NCBI RefSeq assembly: GCF_000612845.1
Contig: NZ_CCAT010000045.1
Span: 62,001 to 126,000 of the forward strand
Origin: Clostridium ihumii AP5
GTDB lineage: Bacteria; Bacillota; Clostridia; Clostridiales; Clostridiaceae
Reading direction: 5' to 3'
DNA length: 64,000 bases
Numbering within the stretch: the first letter of the stretch is position 1; the number at the start of each line of letters is the position of its first letter. The notes beneath the pieces were generated by a model. That model made no database searches. It was not told where the DNA came from and saw only the letters and a list, made by a program, of their open reading frames with translations. Of the stretch, positions 28,596-38,719 are shown piece by piece. Made by a program: the position numbers and the translations under genes.

Positions 28596-28805
28596 ATGAC
28601 TATGTATAATGGTGTTATTAAATGGTTTGATAATTCAAAAGGCTATGGTTTTATATCAGCTAATAATGGAAATGATGTTTTTGTTCATCACTCTCAAGTT
28701 AAAGAAAAAGGTGATGATAAAGATTTACATGAAGGCGAACAAGTATCCTTTGATATAAGAGATGAAGCTAAAGGCCCTATGGCAATAAACGTTCAAAAAC
28801 TTTAA
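28596..28805 (+). CDS. cold-shock protein, CspA family
   Basis: A 69-residue single-domain RNA/DNA-binding protein with RNP1 KGYGFI and RNP2 VFVHHS. It melts secondary structure in mRNA during cold or growth transitions. AAGGAGAT precedes ATG. The 300-base AT-rich region upstream could include the long leader typical of csp genes, but I could not fold a specific structure. Confidence 0.93.
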   Translation: MTMYNGVIKWFDNSKGYGFISANNGNDVFVHHSQVKEKGDDKDLHEGEQVSFDIRDEAKGPMAINVQKL

Positions 28806-28813
28806 TATAATGA

Positions 28814-28859
28814 ATAAAAATAGGAGAAATTAATAAACATTAATTTCTCCTATTTTTAT
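28814..28859. terminator. strong bidirectional terminator
   Basis: A perfect 21-bp stem (28814-28834 with 28839-28859) with an AAAC loop between converging genes. Confidence 0.88.
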
Positions 28860-28861
28860 TT

Positions 28862-29521
28862 CTATTTTTTTACAAACGCTGACTTAGGCTGATTACATAA
28901 TGGACATAAATAATCTTCATCTAATTCTTCAAATGGTATATCACCATCATAAACATAATGACAAACTGAGCACTGATACATTGGTTTTGCTTTATCTGTT
29001 TCTACAATGTCTTTATCTTTTTGTTTTTCTGGTAATTTTTCATTTGAAACTTTTCCCATTTTCAAATCTCTATAGTATGCATATGTCATTGATTCTTCAT
29101 CTTTTAATTTATATCCATCAACAACATCAGCAATAAATAAAGTATGACTACCTAAATCTATAGAATTAACTACTTTACATGATATATTAGCTACCGCACC
29201 ATCTTCAATTATTGGATTTTTCAGTAAATCTGTTTTGTAATTAAATCCCTCTAATTTATCAGTTTCCTTACCACTTTTAAATCCAAATCTAGCAATGGTA
29301 TCTAATGGTGCATATTTGCTTAATATTGATACACTAAATTTCTTAGAATTTAATATCATATCATGAGTTAAATTTTTCTTTAATACTGTTATACTCACTT
29401 TTATTGGCTCTTGTGTCAATTGACTTAAAGTATTTATAACACAAGCATTTTTCTTTCCTTCATATTCAACCCCTAATATATATACGCCATAAGTTATACT
29501 AAATAATGCACTTTGTTCCAT
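28862..29521 (-). CDS. flavin reductase-rubredoxin fusion (high-molecular-weight rubredoxin type)
   Basis: 219 residues from ATG 29521, which follows GGAGGGG (the frame extends to 29536). Residues about 5-155 are a flavin reductase-like FMN domain (FSITYGVYILG, NTLSQLT, DLGSHTLFIADV). A charged linker leads to a C-terminal rubredoxin-like iron site, CSVC and CPLC, ending in PKSAF. The compact spacing between Cys pairs is like rubrerythrin's rubredoxin domain. Such Hrb proteins pass electrons from NADH to flavodiiron proteins in O2 or NO detoxification; no flavodiiron gene is in this window. Confidence 0.85.
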   Translation of the reverse strand: MEQSALFSITYGVYILGVEYEGKKNACVINTLSQLTQEPIKVSITVLKKNLTHDMILNSKKFSVSILSKYAPLDTIARFGFKSGKETDKLEGFNYKTDLLKNPIIEDGAVANISCKVVNSIDLGSHTLFIADVVDGYKLKDEESMTYAYYRDLKMGKVSNEKLPEKQKDKDIVETDKAKPMYQCSVCHYVYDGDIPFEELDEDYLCPLCNQPKSAFVKK

Positions 29522-29687
29522 AAAATTCCCCTCCATTTTTAATAATTATTATTATATAATAATTATACTCTATTATATTTTTTTTACAATACATTTATAT
29601 AATTATTCAAAATATCATAATTATATAACAAAATAAAATCCCCACTAAAAAGTAAGGATTTTAATTTAAAATTATTAACTTTTAAAA

Positions 29688-29957
29688 TATAGGATTACAA
29701 GTTCAAATTTTAAATAATAGATTTATTAAAGTTTCTTTGAAATTTTAATATACTCAGGGATTGAAATCCCCGCTACAATGTTTTATTTGTAGTCCAAATA
29801 AAATTAATATAGTATCTATCCATAAAAAGTTCATTTTGGAGAATAAATTCCCCATCATAATATTTTTACTAATCATAGTGTTAATAGTACATATAACTAA
29901 TATTTTTAAAACTGATACTTAAGTTTTATCCTTCATTGTTAATTTTTGTACAACAAT
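29688..29957 (+). repeat. dispersed MITE-like repeat with second core nested between family ends
   Basis: Starts ATATAGGATTACAAGTTCAAA like the full copies. It then switches at about 29755 into the second core (GGGATTGAAATCCCCG, TTTATTTG..CAAATAAA, TTTTGGAGAATAAATTCC). It returns near 29908 to the first type's AAAACTGATACTTAAGTTTT and CATTGTTAATTTTTGTACAAC. This shows the second core replacing the middle of the first. Confidence 0.7.
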
Positions 29958-29960
29958 TAA

Positions 29961-30830
29961 TTATAAACCTCTAAGATTTTCACTTTTAAAATAATTATTT
30001 TTTATGCTAACATTTATATCTCTAATAAGATTTTCCTTATTTTTTGGTAAAACTCCTTTTAAAGATATATAGTTAGAAGCATGATTACTTCTGAATACAC
30101 ATTTCTTTTTAACATCTATATTTTTTACAAGCTCTTTTATTTCTTCTAATATTTCTTTATCTGATAAAGGTTTAAAATGTCCAGTTTTATTTTTCTCATA
30201 TAATTCTGTATTTTCTTCTAACATTAATGTTAAAACTCCTAAAAAATCAGGATTAATTTTACTTATTAAAATCCCAGTATTTATTGCATGATTTTTACTT
30301 TTTTCTACTCCGCCTAACCCTGCAATAACTGTTGTAGATAACACTATATTACTTTCTTTTACTTTTAAAGCAGCCTCTAATAGCTCATCTGAATTACATC
30401 CTTTTTTTATACTTTGTAAAACAAAGTTATCTCCACTTTCTATTCCCATATAAATCATATATAATCCAAGCTCTTTAAACTCCTTTAGTTCTTCAACACT
30501 TTTTCTTAAAATAGATTTTGGTGATCCATATAAACTTATTCTTTCACATTCAGGAAATTTAAACTTTATATATTTAAATATTTCTTTTAATTTTTCTGTT
30601 TGTATAATTAATGCATCACCATCTGCCAAAAAAATTTTTTCAACATTGCTATATTGTTTTCTAAAATAATCTATCTCTTCTTTTATTTGTTCTAATGATT
30701 TAATTGTAAATTTTTTAGATTTATACATACTACAAAAACTACATTTATTATGTGAACATCCAAGTGTAACTTGAATTATTAAACTGTAAGCCTCACTTGG
30801 AGGTCTATATAATGGCATATCATATAACAT
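29961..30830 (-). CDS. radical SAM protein
   Basis: 289 residues with an N-terminal iron-sulfur motif Cys25-x4-Cys30-x2-Cys33 (GCSHNKCSFC), the four-residue-spaced variant found in one clostridial radical SAM subgroup. LADGDALI, SLYGSPKSIL and MGIESGDNFVL follow, as in coproporphyrinogen-oxidase-like (Elp3/HemN-type) barrels. The C-terminal 100 residues are Lys-rich. The ribosome binding site is poor. It is monocistronic and its substrate is unknown. Confidence 0.75.
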   Translation of the reverse strand: MLYDMPLYRPPSEAYSLIIQVTLGCSHNKCSFCSMYKSKKFTIKSLEQIKEEIDYFRKQYSNVEKIFLADGDALIIQTEKLKEIFKYIKFKFPECERISLYGSPKSILRKSVEELKEFKELGLYMIYMGIESGDNFVLQSIKKGCNSDELLEAALKVKESNIVLSTTVIAGLGGVEKSKNHAINTGILISKINPDFLGVLTLMLEENTELYEKNKTGHFKPLSDKEILEEIKELVKNIDVKKKCVFRSNHASNYISLKGVLPKNKENLIRDINVSIKNNYFKSENLRGL

Positions 30831-30968
30831 ATTTTCTTTAAAAGTACTTTTTAAGTGTACTTTTATCCCCCTCCCATTCTATAAATTTAACCCTAAAACC
30901 TTTTTATTACTGATTCTTATAAAATTTATCTCTAATAAAAACCTTATATTAGTATATGAGTTTTATTA

Positions 30969-31160
30969 TCAAAACCAAAATAAGTCATTTAACGTTTTAC
31001 CTAAAACCTTGCAAATTTTGATACATACATTTAATGTTGGATTATATCTTTGAGCTTCTATAAGTCCTATTGTCTGCCTTGTAACTCCTACTAACCTAGC
31101 TAACTCTTCTTGCGTTAATTCTTTTTGAGTTCTAGCTAATTTTACATTATTTACACCCAT
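30969..31160 (-). CDS. small XRE-family HTH regulator
   Basis: A 63-residue Cro/CI-type helix-turn-helix protein (LTQEELARLVGVTRQTIGLIE, NPTLNVCIKICKVLGKTL) with GGAGAG before ATG. Small regulators of this type often sit beside a membrane protein, but here it is alone, divergent from the TetR gene. Confidence 0.85.
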   Translation of the reverse strand: MGVNNVKLARTQKELTQEELARLVGVTRQTIGLIEAQRYNPTLNVCIKICKVLGKTLNDLFWF

Positions 31161-31413
31161 AAATTCTCTCCATTTACAATAATATTACTTACTTTTTAAA
31201 CATTGTTCAAACATTCTTTTACAATTATTGTATTTTATCTATTTAAATGTGTCAAATATTTAATAATTATTTAATATTTAGACAATACTAATATATATTA
31301 TTATTGGGTATATATTTTTTATTTTAAATAATATAATGATATTGTAATAATATATCTCACAATTAAATATATTCATTTAATTTATCTAAATTCATTTTAA
31401 AGGAGTTTTTACA

Positions 31414-31935
31414 ATGCCTAAAATCATAGAGAATTTAAAGGAAACTATATTGCTTGAAGGTAAATCTCAACTTCTAGAGTTTGGTTATAAAAATTTAAAT
31501 ATTAGAAATATAACATCTGCTTGTGGTATTGGAACTGGTACATTTTATAATTATTTTAAAAATAAAGATATGTTAGTATTAAGTATATTTGAATCAGATT
31601 GGAATTCTATATGTACATCTACTCATGAGTTTTTATATACAGAACAATCATTTAGAGAAAAGTTGTTTCTAATATATTCATATATTGGAAAACTTTCTAA
31701 AAGTTATATTACCGTATTAGCCGAAATGAGTCTTTATAGTGTACATATTTACAACATATTAACTCCTATTTACTCCCTGTTAGAAGAGTTAATAGCTTTT
31801 CACAGATTAAACGGTGATATTTCTTCTCAACTTTCTAATAAAAAATTATCAAGACTAATAACTTCTAATTTATTATATTTATGTAGTGCAACAAACTTAT
31901 CTTTTGATGATTTATTTGATTTTATTAACATATAA
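31414..31935 (+). CDS. TetR/AcrR-family regulator
   Basis: 173 residues; N-terminal HTH (LNIRNITSACGIGTGTFYNYFKNKD) with the usual T-x-Y-x-Y-F-x-x-K-x pattern, and a hydrophobic alpha-helical ligand domain after residue 60. AAAGGAG precedes ATG. No adjacent transporter or enzyme on the same strand identifies its target. Confidence 0.85.
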   Translation: MPKIIENLKETILLEGKSQLLEFGYKNLNIRNITSACGIGTGTFYNYFKNKDMLVLSIFESDWNSICTSTHEFLYTEQSFREKLFLIYSYIGKLSKSYITVLAEMSLYSVHIYNILTPIYSLLEELIAFHRLNGDISSQLSNKKLSRLITSNLLYLCSATNLSFDDLFDFINI

Positions 31936-31953
31936 TTTAATTTACTTTTTAAC

Positions 31954-31993
31954 TTAATAAAAAAGTGTGTTTTTACACACACTTTTTTATTAA
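31954..31993. terminator. terminator after the TetR gene
   Basis: A 17-bp stem (31954-31970 with 31977-31993) with internal T-run in the right arm. Confidence 0.82.
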
Positions 31994-32078
31994 ATTAGTT
32001 TATTAATTAAGCTATACATATACGTAATTTTAAACTACAAAACTCCCCTTAGTATATAGCATCACACTATCATTAAAA

Positions 32079-35000
32079 TTAATTACTTTTTAATGATATT
32101 AACAATTCTCCATTAATAACATTATCCCCTTCAACAACTTCAATCTTTTCAATAATGCCTTCTACTTTTGCATTTATATTAGTTTCCATTTTCATAGCTT
32201 CTATAATTACTAATTTTTCATTTTTAGAAACTTTTTGTCCTTCTTTTACTAATATTTTAGCTACATTGCCTGGAATACTTGCCCCTATTTCTAACGGATT
32301 ATTTTTGTCTGCCATCTTCTTTTTAACTGTATTTGAATTAACTAAATTACTTTTATTGATTTCTATTTTTATTTCTCTTCTAAATCCATTTACCTCAAAT
32401 ATTAGTGTATTATTTAAATCATCCTTTAATATTTTTAAAAGTTTAATTATTATTTTTTTCCCCTCATACATCTCAACTTCCACTGTATCTCCTTCGTCCA
32501 TACCGTGGAAAAATAATTCACTTTCTAAATTAGAAAAGTCTCCATTTTTATTTATATACTCCAAATACTCCTCAAACACCTTAGGATATAGTGCATAACT
32601 TAATGCATCCTTCATAGTAGTTTTTATTCCGTATTTATTTTCAATATGTACTTTTATATTATTAAAATCTTCATCTTTTAACAATTCACCAGCTCTACAT
32701 TCTATTGGTTTTTCATCTTTTAATACTATTTTTTGTATTTGACTAGGAAATCCACATGCAGGTTGTCCCATCATCCCTTTAAAATAATCTATAGCTGAAT
32801 CAGGATATGAAAAATCATTTCCTTTTTCTAAAATATTTCTAGAATCAAGTTCATTCTTAACCATAAATATTGCCATATCACCAACCATTTTTGATGATGG
32901 AGTTACTTTTACTATATCACCTAACATTTCATTTACTTCTTTGTACATATCTTTTATATCATTAAATTTATCATACATTCCAAAACTCATAACTTGTTGT
33001 TTTAAATTTGAATATTGTCCACCTGGTATTTCATACTTATAAACTTCAGCACTTGGAGATTTTAACTCTGATTCAAATTCACTATATATCTTTCTTACTT
33101 CTTGCCAATAATCTGATATAATTTGAAGATTATCTTCATTCATACCTGTATCTCTCTTAGTATTTTTTAATGCTGCAACTATTGAATTCATTCCAGGCTG
33201 ACTTGTTAAACCTGACATTCCATTAAATGCTGTATCAACTATATCAACACCTGCTTCACTAGCCATAAGTATTGTTGCTACTCCATTACCAGTAGTATCA
33301 TGTGTATGTAAATGTATTGGAATTGATATTTCTTCCTTAAGTGCACTTATAAGTTCATATGCAGCATATGGTTTTAATAAAGCTGACATATCTTTTATTC
33401 CAAGAATATGTGCACCCATTGATTCTATATTTTTAGCCATATTTATATAATATTTTAAATCATACTTAGTTTTAGATTTATCTAATATATCACCTGTATA
33501 ACACATGCAAACTTCAGCTATTTTATTATTTTTAATTACTTCATCAGTAGCTACTTCCATACCTTTTAGCCAATTTAATGAATCAAAAATTCTAAATATA
33601 TCAATTCCACTATTACTTGACTCTTTAATAAATTCTCTTATTACATTATCTGGATAGTTTTTATACCCCACAGCATTTGAACCTCTAATAAGCATTTGAA
33701 ATAATACATTTGGAATTTCTTTTCTTAATTTTTCAAGTCTATTCCATGGGTTTTCTCTTAAAAATCTATAAGCTACATCAAAAGTAGCTCCCCCCCACAT
33801 TTCTAATGAAAATAAATCATTTGCCATATTAGCAGTTGGTTTTGCTATATTTAACATATCCTTTGTTCTTACTCTAGTAGCCATAAGTGATTGATGTGCA
33901 TCTCTCATAGATGTATCTGTTATTAAAAGTTTATTTTGATTTTTTATCCATCTAATTAATCCATCCGTACCTTCATTATCTAATATTTGTTTAGTTCCAC
34001 ATAATGTATTTTCATTCATTACTTTAGGAATATGTATTTCATTTTCTCTTTTATTTAACTTTTTACTATTATTAATAGTTTTCTGTGATATAAATTTTAA
34101 AACTTTTAATTCATCATCATCATTTTCTGATACATCTGTTAAATATGGATTGTTATCTATAAAATTTGTTGTACACTTTCCACTTTTGAACATTTCATTA
34201 TCTAAAACATTTATTAAAAAACTTGAATTTGTTTTTACCCCATTTATTACAGTTTCTTTAATACATCTTCTAGCCTTATTTATTGTCTCTTCAAATGTCC
34301 TTCCATGAGTTATCACTTTTACAAGTAAACTATCATAATATGGACTTATAACTGCACCAGTAAACCCATTTCCACCATCTAATCTTACTCCAAAGCCAGA
34401 ACTAGTCCTATACAAATCTATGGTTCCAGTATCTGGTGCAAAATTATTTTTAGGATCTTCTGTTGTTATTCTGCATTGGATAGAGTATCCTCTAAGACTT
34501 ATATCTTCTTGACCGTGTATTCCTATTTTATCAGAATTTAGCATATATCCTTCTGCTATTAAAATTTGAGTTTGAACTATATCAATGCCTGTTATCATTT
34601 CTGTAACCGTATGTTCAACTTGTATTCTTGGATTCATTTCAATAAAATAGTATTCTCCACTTTTATCAACTAAAAATTCAACTGTACCTGCACTTCTATA
34701 ATTAACTGCTCTTGCTATTTTTAAAGCATCTTTGCATATAGATTCTCTTAATTTTTTTGGAAGAGAAAATGCTGGAGTATATTCTATAAGTTTTTGATGC
34801 CTTCTTTGTATTGAACAATCTCTTTCAAACAAATGAACAATATTTCCACTTTTATCTCCAATAATTTGAACCTCTATATGCTTAGGGTCTTCAACATATT
34901 TTTCCATAAAAACATCATCTATACCAAATGCTTTTTTAGCCTCATTTTTAGCACTTTCTAACGCATCCAATAGTTCTTCTTTTTCTCTTACTATTCTCAT

Positions 35001-35507
35001 TCCTCTACCACCACCACCGGCAGCAGCTTTTATCATTAGTGGATATCCACAAATATCTGCAAACTCTAAAGCTTGTTCATATGAATTAATTGGTTTATCT
35101 ACACCTGGTATTGTTTTTACCCCTGCTGACTTAGCAACTATTTTTGATTTTATCTTTTCCCCTAGCATCTCCATCATTTCAGATGTTGGACCTATAAATT
35201 CTATATGATTTTCCTCACATCTTTTTGCAAATTCTATATTTTCTGATAAGAATCCATATCCTGGATGAATTGCGTCAACATTCTTTTCTTTTGCTAACTC
35301 TATAATTTCATCTATAGCTAAATATACATCTACTGGCTTTTTTCCAAATCCAATTTGATAAGACTCATCTGCCTTACTTCTGAATAATGCTTTTTTATCT
35401 TCCTCTGAATATATAGCTACAGTTCTAATGTCTAGTTCCTTACATGCTCTAAATATTCTTATAGCTATTTCTCCTCTATTTGCAACAAGAATCTTTTTAA
35501 ACTTCAC
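32079..35507 (-). CDS. pyc: pyruvate carboxylase
   Basis: A 1142-residue biotin enzyme carboxylating pyruvate to oxaloacetate (anaplerosis). Biotin carboxylase spans about 1-450 (ANRGEIAIR, ATP loop AAAGGGGRGMR, FIEMNPRIQVEHTVTE). The carboxyltransferase spans about 525-1000 (DTSMRDAHQSLMATRVRT, HLHTHDTTGNG). The biotinyl domain at the end has Lys1106 in EAMKMET. Start is GTG 35507 after GGGGGAATTTTAA. Full length with all domains intact. A dispersed repeat lies about 75 bases upstream. Confidence 0.95.
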   Translation of the reverse strand: MKFKKILVANRGEIAIRIFRACKELDIRTVAIYSEEDKKALFRSKADESYQIGFGKKPVDVYLAIDEIIELAKEKNVDAIHPGYGFLSENIEFAKRCEENHIEFIGPTSEMMEMLGEKIKSKIVAKSAGVKTIPGVDKPINSYEQALEFADICGYPLMIKAAAGGGGRGMRIVREKEELLDALESAKNEAKKAFGIDDVFMEKYVEDPKHIEVQIIGDKSGNIVHLFERDCSIQRRHQKLIEYTPAFSLPKKLRESICKDALKIARAVNYRSAGTVEFLVDKSGEYYFIEMNPRIQVEHTVTEMITGIDIVQTQILIAEGYMLNSDKIGIHGQEDISLRGYSIQCRITTEDPKNNFAPDTGTIDLYRTSSGFGVRLDGGNGFTGAVISPYYDSLLVKVITHGRTFEETINKARRCIKETVINGVKTNSSFLINVLDNEMFKSGKCTTNFIDNNPYLTDVSENDDDELKVLKFISQKTINNSKKLNKRENEIHIPKVMNENTLCGTKQILDNEGTDGLIRWIKNQNKLLITDTSMRDAHQSLMATRVRTKDMLNIAKPTANMANDLFSLEMWGGATFDVAYRFLRENPWNRLEKLRKEIPNVLFQMLIRGSNAVGYKNYPDNVIREFIKESSNSGIDIFRIFDSLNWLKGMEVATDEVIKNNKIAEVCMCYTGDILDKSKTKYDLKYYINMAKNIESMGAHILGIKDMSALLKPYAAYELISALKEEISIPIHLHTHDTTGNGVATILMASEAGVDIVDTAFNGMSGLTSQPGMNSIVAALKNTKRDTGMNEDNLQIISDYWQEVRKIYSEFESELKSPSAEVYKYEIPGGQYSNLKQQVMSFGMYDKFNDIKDMYKEVNEMLGDIVKVTPSSKMVGDMAIFMVKNELDSRNILEKGNDFSYPDSAIDYFKGMMGQPACGFPSQIQKIVLKDEKPIECRAGELLKDEDFNNIKVHIENKYGIKTTMKDALSYALYPKVFEEYLEYINKNGDFSNLESELFFHGMDEGDTVEVEMYEGKKIIIKLLKILKDDLNNTLIFEVNGFRREIKIEINKSNLVNSNTVKKKMADKNNPLEIGASIPGNVAKILVKEGQKVSKNEKLVIIEAMKMETNINAKVEGIIEKIEVVEGDNVINGELLISLKSN

Positions 35508-35583
35508 TTAAAATTCCCCCATCCTATATCGTTATATTAATATAAATAGATAATACAATTAACAAATTTTAATTTTTCTCCTG

Positions 35584-35891
35584 TTATAGGATTCCAATTT
35601 CAAATTTATAATTATTAATTCCAAAACTTGGACACCCTCAAGAGTGCTACTAGCTCGAAATCGTTTTTAATTGATCATTTATTTTGAATACAATATATTT
35701 ACAGCTAAAATAATAGTTTTAAATTCCAGCTTGTTTCCCTATAATTTGCTTAGCAAATTATCATGAAATTTGATTTTTAAAACTGATACTTCAGTTTTAT
35801 CGTTAATTGTTAATCTTTGTACAATACTTCAAACTCTCTCTTTCTCAAATGAAATACGAGTAATTGTATTTTACATCTTGGATTCCTATAA
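35584..35891 (+). repeat. dispersed MITE-like repeat copy
   Basis: Ends TTATAGGATTCCAATTTC and CTTGGATTCCTATAAT form the clearest inverted pair of any long copy. Inside are TTTGCTTAGCAAAT and AAAACTGATACTTCAGTTTT hairpins, TCGTTAATTGTTAAT and CTCTTTCTCAAATGAAA. The left-middle part (35630-35740) is replaced by unrelated sequence. Confidence 0.7.
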
Positions 35892-36060
35892 TATCTATTA
35901 ATTATAATAAACCCTCATTCAAAATTTTGCAATACATTTTTTAAAAAATTTCATTTTATAGGTTATTTCCTACCTTATTATAATCATTATGAAATTTTAT
36001 TTTTATTGCTATTTCAATGTTGGTGCTTTTTATTCATTGTGATACACTAATTATGTGTAA

Positions 36061-36095
36061 AAAAGCTATTAGTTAATTTTTAACTAATAGCTTTT
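36061..36095 (-). terminator. threonine aldolase terminator
   Basis: A perfect 16-bp stem (36061-36076 with 36080-36095) 5 bases after the stop codon; the T-run is on the minus strand. Confidence 0.85.
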
Positions 36096-36099
36096 CTTC

Positions 36100-37122
36100 T
36101 TATTTATTCAGATTTATAAGTGATATTAACTCATCAACATCTGCTTTTGTAGAATCAAAAGAAGCAACTAATCTAACATATTCCCCTCCACAATTAACTA
36201 TGGAAGCCTTCTTATTTTCTACAATTTTTTCTTCTATATCTTTTGGCATAGTTGCAAGTATCATATTTCCATCTACTGAAAATGGCATATCTATTCCTTT
36301 TATTTTTTCTAAATTCTCTTTTAAATAATTATTTACTTCATTTGCATTCTTAGCATTGTTTTTCCATACTTCTTCATCTAAATATGCTAAAAATTGAGCT
36401 GATATAAATCTCATTTTAGAAAGCAATTGATTACTATGTTTAATCATATATTTCATATGTTTGTCTATTTCTTCATTAAAACATAATATTACTTCTCCAA
36501 ACATCATTCCATTTTTAGTTCCACCAAAAGATACTATATCTATACCTGTATCAGTAACCATTTCTTTAAATGTTACATTTAGTCCTGCTGCAGCATTTGC
36601 AATTCTTGCTCCATCCATATGAACATATAAATCATTCTCTTTAGCAAAAGAACATAATTCTTTTAATTCATCTATTGTATATGCACTACCAACCTCAGTT
36701 AATTGACTAATTGTTATTATTTTAGGTTGTGAATGATGGAAATTCCCTTTATTATGTAATACTTCTTTTATAGCTTCTATTGTGATTTTTCCATCTTTAT
36801 TTGGAACTGTAATTATTTTCGAACCACTTATTCTTTCAAATGCACCACATTCATCTGTATGTAAATGTGTAATATCTGTTGCAATTACAGCTTCATATGA
36901 CCTTATAGCAGCTGAATTTGCTGTAACGTTAGATCCTGTTCCATTTAAAACAAAATACACACCTAAATCTTTTTTTGAAAAAATATCTCTAAATTTATTA
37001 ATTGCTTTTAATGTATATTTATCTCCTCCATACGAAAATTCATGTTCACAATTTGCATTTAATAAAGCCTCCATAACCTTAGGATGAACTCCAGATACGT
37101 TATCACTTATAAAAGTTTTCAT
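36100..37122 (-). CDS. ltaE: low-specificity L-threonine aldolase
   Basis: 340 residues, PLP enzyme splitting L-threonine or allo-threonine into glycine and acetaldehyde. PLP-binding Lys203 lies in FGGTKNG. HMDGARIANA supplies the Asp/Arg that hold the cofactor, and THLHTDECGAFE is the family's glycine-binding loop. TTGGAGGGG precedes ATG. Length is normal. Monocistronic. Confidence 0.9.
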   Translation of the reverse strand: MKTFISDNVSGVHPKVMEALLNANCEHEFSYGGDKYTLKAINKFRDIFSKKDLGVYFVLNGTGSNVTANSAAIRSYEAVIATDITHLHTDECGAFERISGSKIITVPNKDGKITIEAIKEVLHNKGNFHHSQPKIITISQLTEVGSAYTIDELKELCSFAKENDLYVHMDGARIANAAAGLNVTFKEMVTDTGIDIVSFGGTKNGMMFGEVILCFNEEIDKHMKYMIKHSNQLLSKMRFISAQFLAYLDEEVWKNNAKNANEVNNYLKENLEKIKGIDMPFSVDGNMILATMPKDIEEKIVENKKASIVNCGGEYVRLVASFDSTKADVDELISLINLNK

Positions 37123-37208
37123 TTTTTCCCCTCCAAAACCATGTTTTTTTCATTATATTTCAAAAATACATTAAATTCTTACTAAATACAAGTACATACT
37201 TCATTATA

Positions 37209-38150
37209 TTAAAATAATTTTTTTAGTAATTCTTTTTTTAACTCAGTTCCTATAATGCAAATATCTCCATATTTAGTGGCATTTATATTTTTCATACTTA
37301 AATCATTTGGCACATAATCAAATTGTATCAATTCATTATTGTAACTTTTTACTATTCCTTTTATTCTTAATATATGTCCATAATTATTATCTAGATTTAT
37401 CTCTTTTACAATTCTTTCAATGTGTTCTTTTTTTAAAACTTTTGATGTTTTAATTATAATACTTTCAAAAGTATCATCAGCACTAATCTTTGCCTTTTTC
37501 ATAACTTTCATTGGCTTAAAATTAGGTTTACTCAAATTCATATCTACCTTTTTATCATCAAATCTATTTTCATCAATTTTAAGTATTTCTTTTACTAATA
37601 TATTTTCCAATGTAGATGCTATTATATTAGCTTTACTATTTAATTCTTTAATTCTTTCAACTACGCAATTTAAATTCTCTTTCAATATATTTTCTACCCT
37701 ACTTAAAACAATAGTTTTTGAATTTATTATTTGATCCTTATAAAATTCTCCAAAATTATCTATATATTCATCAAAATTTTCTACATCTACTATTGTTATT
37801 ATAGAATTTAAATATGCATTTTCTATTTTTATATTAAATATTTTTAAAATATCTGATAGCATTGCTACTCCTGATGGTTCTATTATTATTCTATCAGGAG
37901 TATACTGCTCCAAAATATTTTTTATACACTCTTTAAAATTTCCTATTAATGTACAACATATACACCCGCCAGTTACTTCTTCTATTTCAACTTTAGTTTC
38001 ACCTAAAATTTCACTATCGATATTAACTTCACCAAATTCATTTTCTATAATAATTATTCTTTCATTTTCATCTTTTTCATCAATAATCTTTTTTATAAAA
38101 GTAGTTTTTCCTGCTCCTAAAAATCCTGAAATTAAATCTATCTTTGTCAT
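37209..38150 (-). CDS. CobW/ZNG1-family metal-chaperone GTPase
   Basis: 313 residues from ATG 38150 (TAGGTTGG upstream; a longer frame starts with GTG at 38162). P-loop GFLGAGKTT at residues 9-17, then the CxCC metal motif Cys63-Ile-Cys65-Cys66, SGVA switch and SRVE in the NKxD position. The C-terminal CobW_C-like domain is short. Family members deliver Zn, Co or nitrile-hydratase metal to partner enzymes. The partner is not evident here. Confidence 0.82.
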   Translation of the reverse strand: MTKIDLISGFLGAGKTTFIKKIIDEKDENERIIIIENEFGEVNIDSEILGETKVEIEEVTGGCICCTLIGNFKECIKNILEQYTPDRIIIEPSGVAMLSDILKIFNIKIENAYLNSIITIVDVENFDEYIDNFGEFYKDQIINSKTIVLSRVENILKENLNCVVERIKELNSKANIIASTLENILVKEILKIDENRFDDKKVDMNLSKPNFKPMKVMKKAKISADDTFESIIIKTSKVLKKEHIERIVKEINLDNNYGHILRIKGIVKSYNNELIQFDYVPNDLSMKNINATKYGDICIIGTELKKELLKKLF

Positions 38151-38334
38151 CACAAACACCAACCTACATTTTATTTGAATTTTACTAATTTTATTCTACT
38201 ACATATAATTTTTTTAATGAACATCTTTTGTAAATCATTTTAAATTTATATGTTATCATCCTAATTTTACTAATAATGGATTAATTTCTACATGAAAAAG
38301 TATTTAACCTCACCTATAAATAATTACTATTTCC

Positions 38335-38668
38335 TTTAATAACATTATTTTCATTTAATATTTGAAGTAATGTCTTTCTCAAATGATAGTACTAATCTTA
38401 CAGTTTATTGCTATATTTATATTTGGAACCAGTTGACAATTGAAAATTGAAAATTGAAAATTGACAGTTATAGTTAATATTACTCATTTCATTCCTAATA
38501 TTTAAAATGGAAATACATAAAAACTACGTTTTTATATTATTTTCAACTAATTTGCTTAGCAAATTTAATAAAAGATCATTCTTTAAAATTGGAAATCCAA
38601 TTTTCACATTCACTGTCCACTGTCAATTTTAAAAAATATAGATTAAAATATACGTAACTTAAATTTCT
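38335..38668 (+). repeat. dispersed MITE-like repeat copy with distinct heptamers
   Basis: Lacks the TATAGG left end, which is replaced by a second right-end module. It has TATTTGGAACCAG and the periodic block GACAATT-GAAAATT x3-GACAGTT (38433-38467), AAAACTACGTTTTTAT, TTTGCTTAGCAAAT, and a right block CACTGTC x2 (38610-38623). AAAATTGACAGT in the left block is complementary to ACTGTCAATTTT in the right one. Confidence 0.65.
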
Positions 38669-38672
38669 AAAA

Positions 38673-38706
38673 AAAGACTGCTTATATAATTTATAAAGCA
38701 GTCTTT
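38673..38706 (-). terminator. terminator of the MacAB operon
   Basis: Stem AAAGACTGCTTATA/TATAAAGCAGTCTTT with a short loop; on the minus strand it is followed by T7. Confidence 0.8.
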
Positions 38707-38719
38707 AAACTTTAAATAT

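Noticed and set aside
29548..29563. ATTATTATATAATAAT, a 16-bp perfect palindrome before the flavin reductase-rubredoxin gene
   Set aside because: A/T only, so expected by chance in such AT-rich DNA, and it overlaps the likely -10 region; not specific enough to call an operator.
32069..32096. Hairpin ATCATTAAAA/TTTTAATGAT over the pyc stop codon as its terminator
   Set aside because: No T-run on the minus strand after the stem; symmetry of A/T sequence alone is weak.
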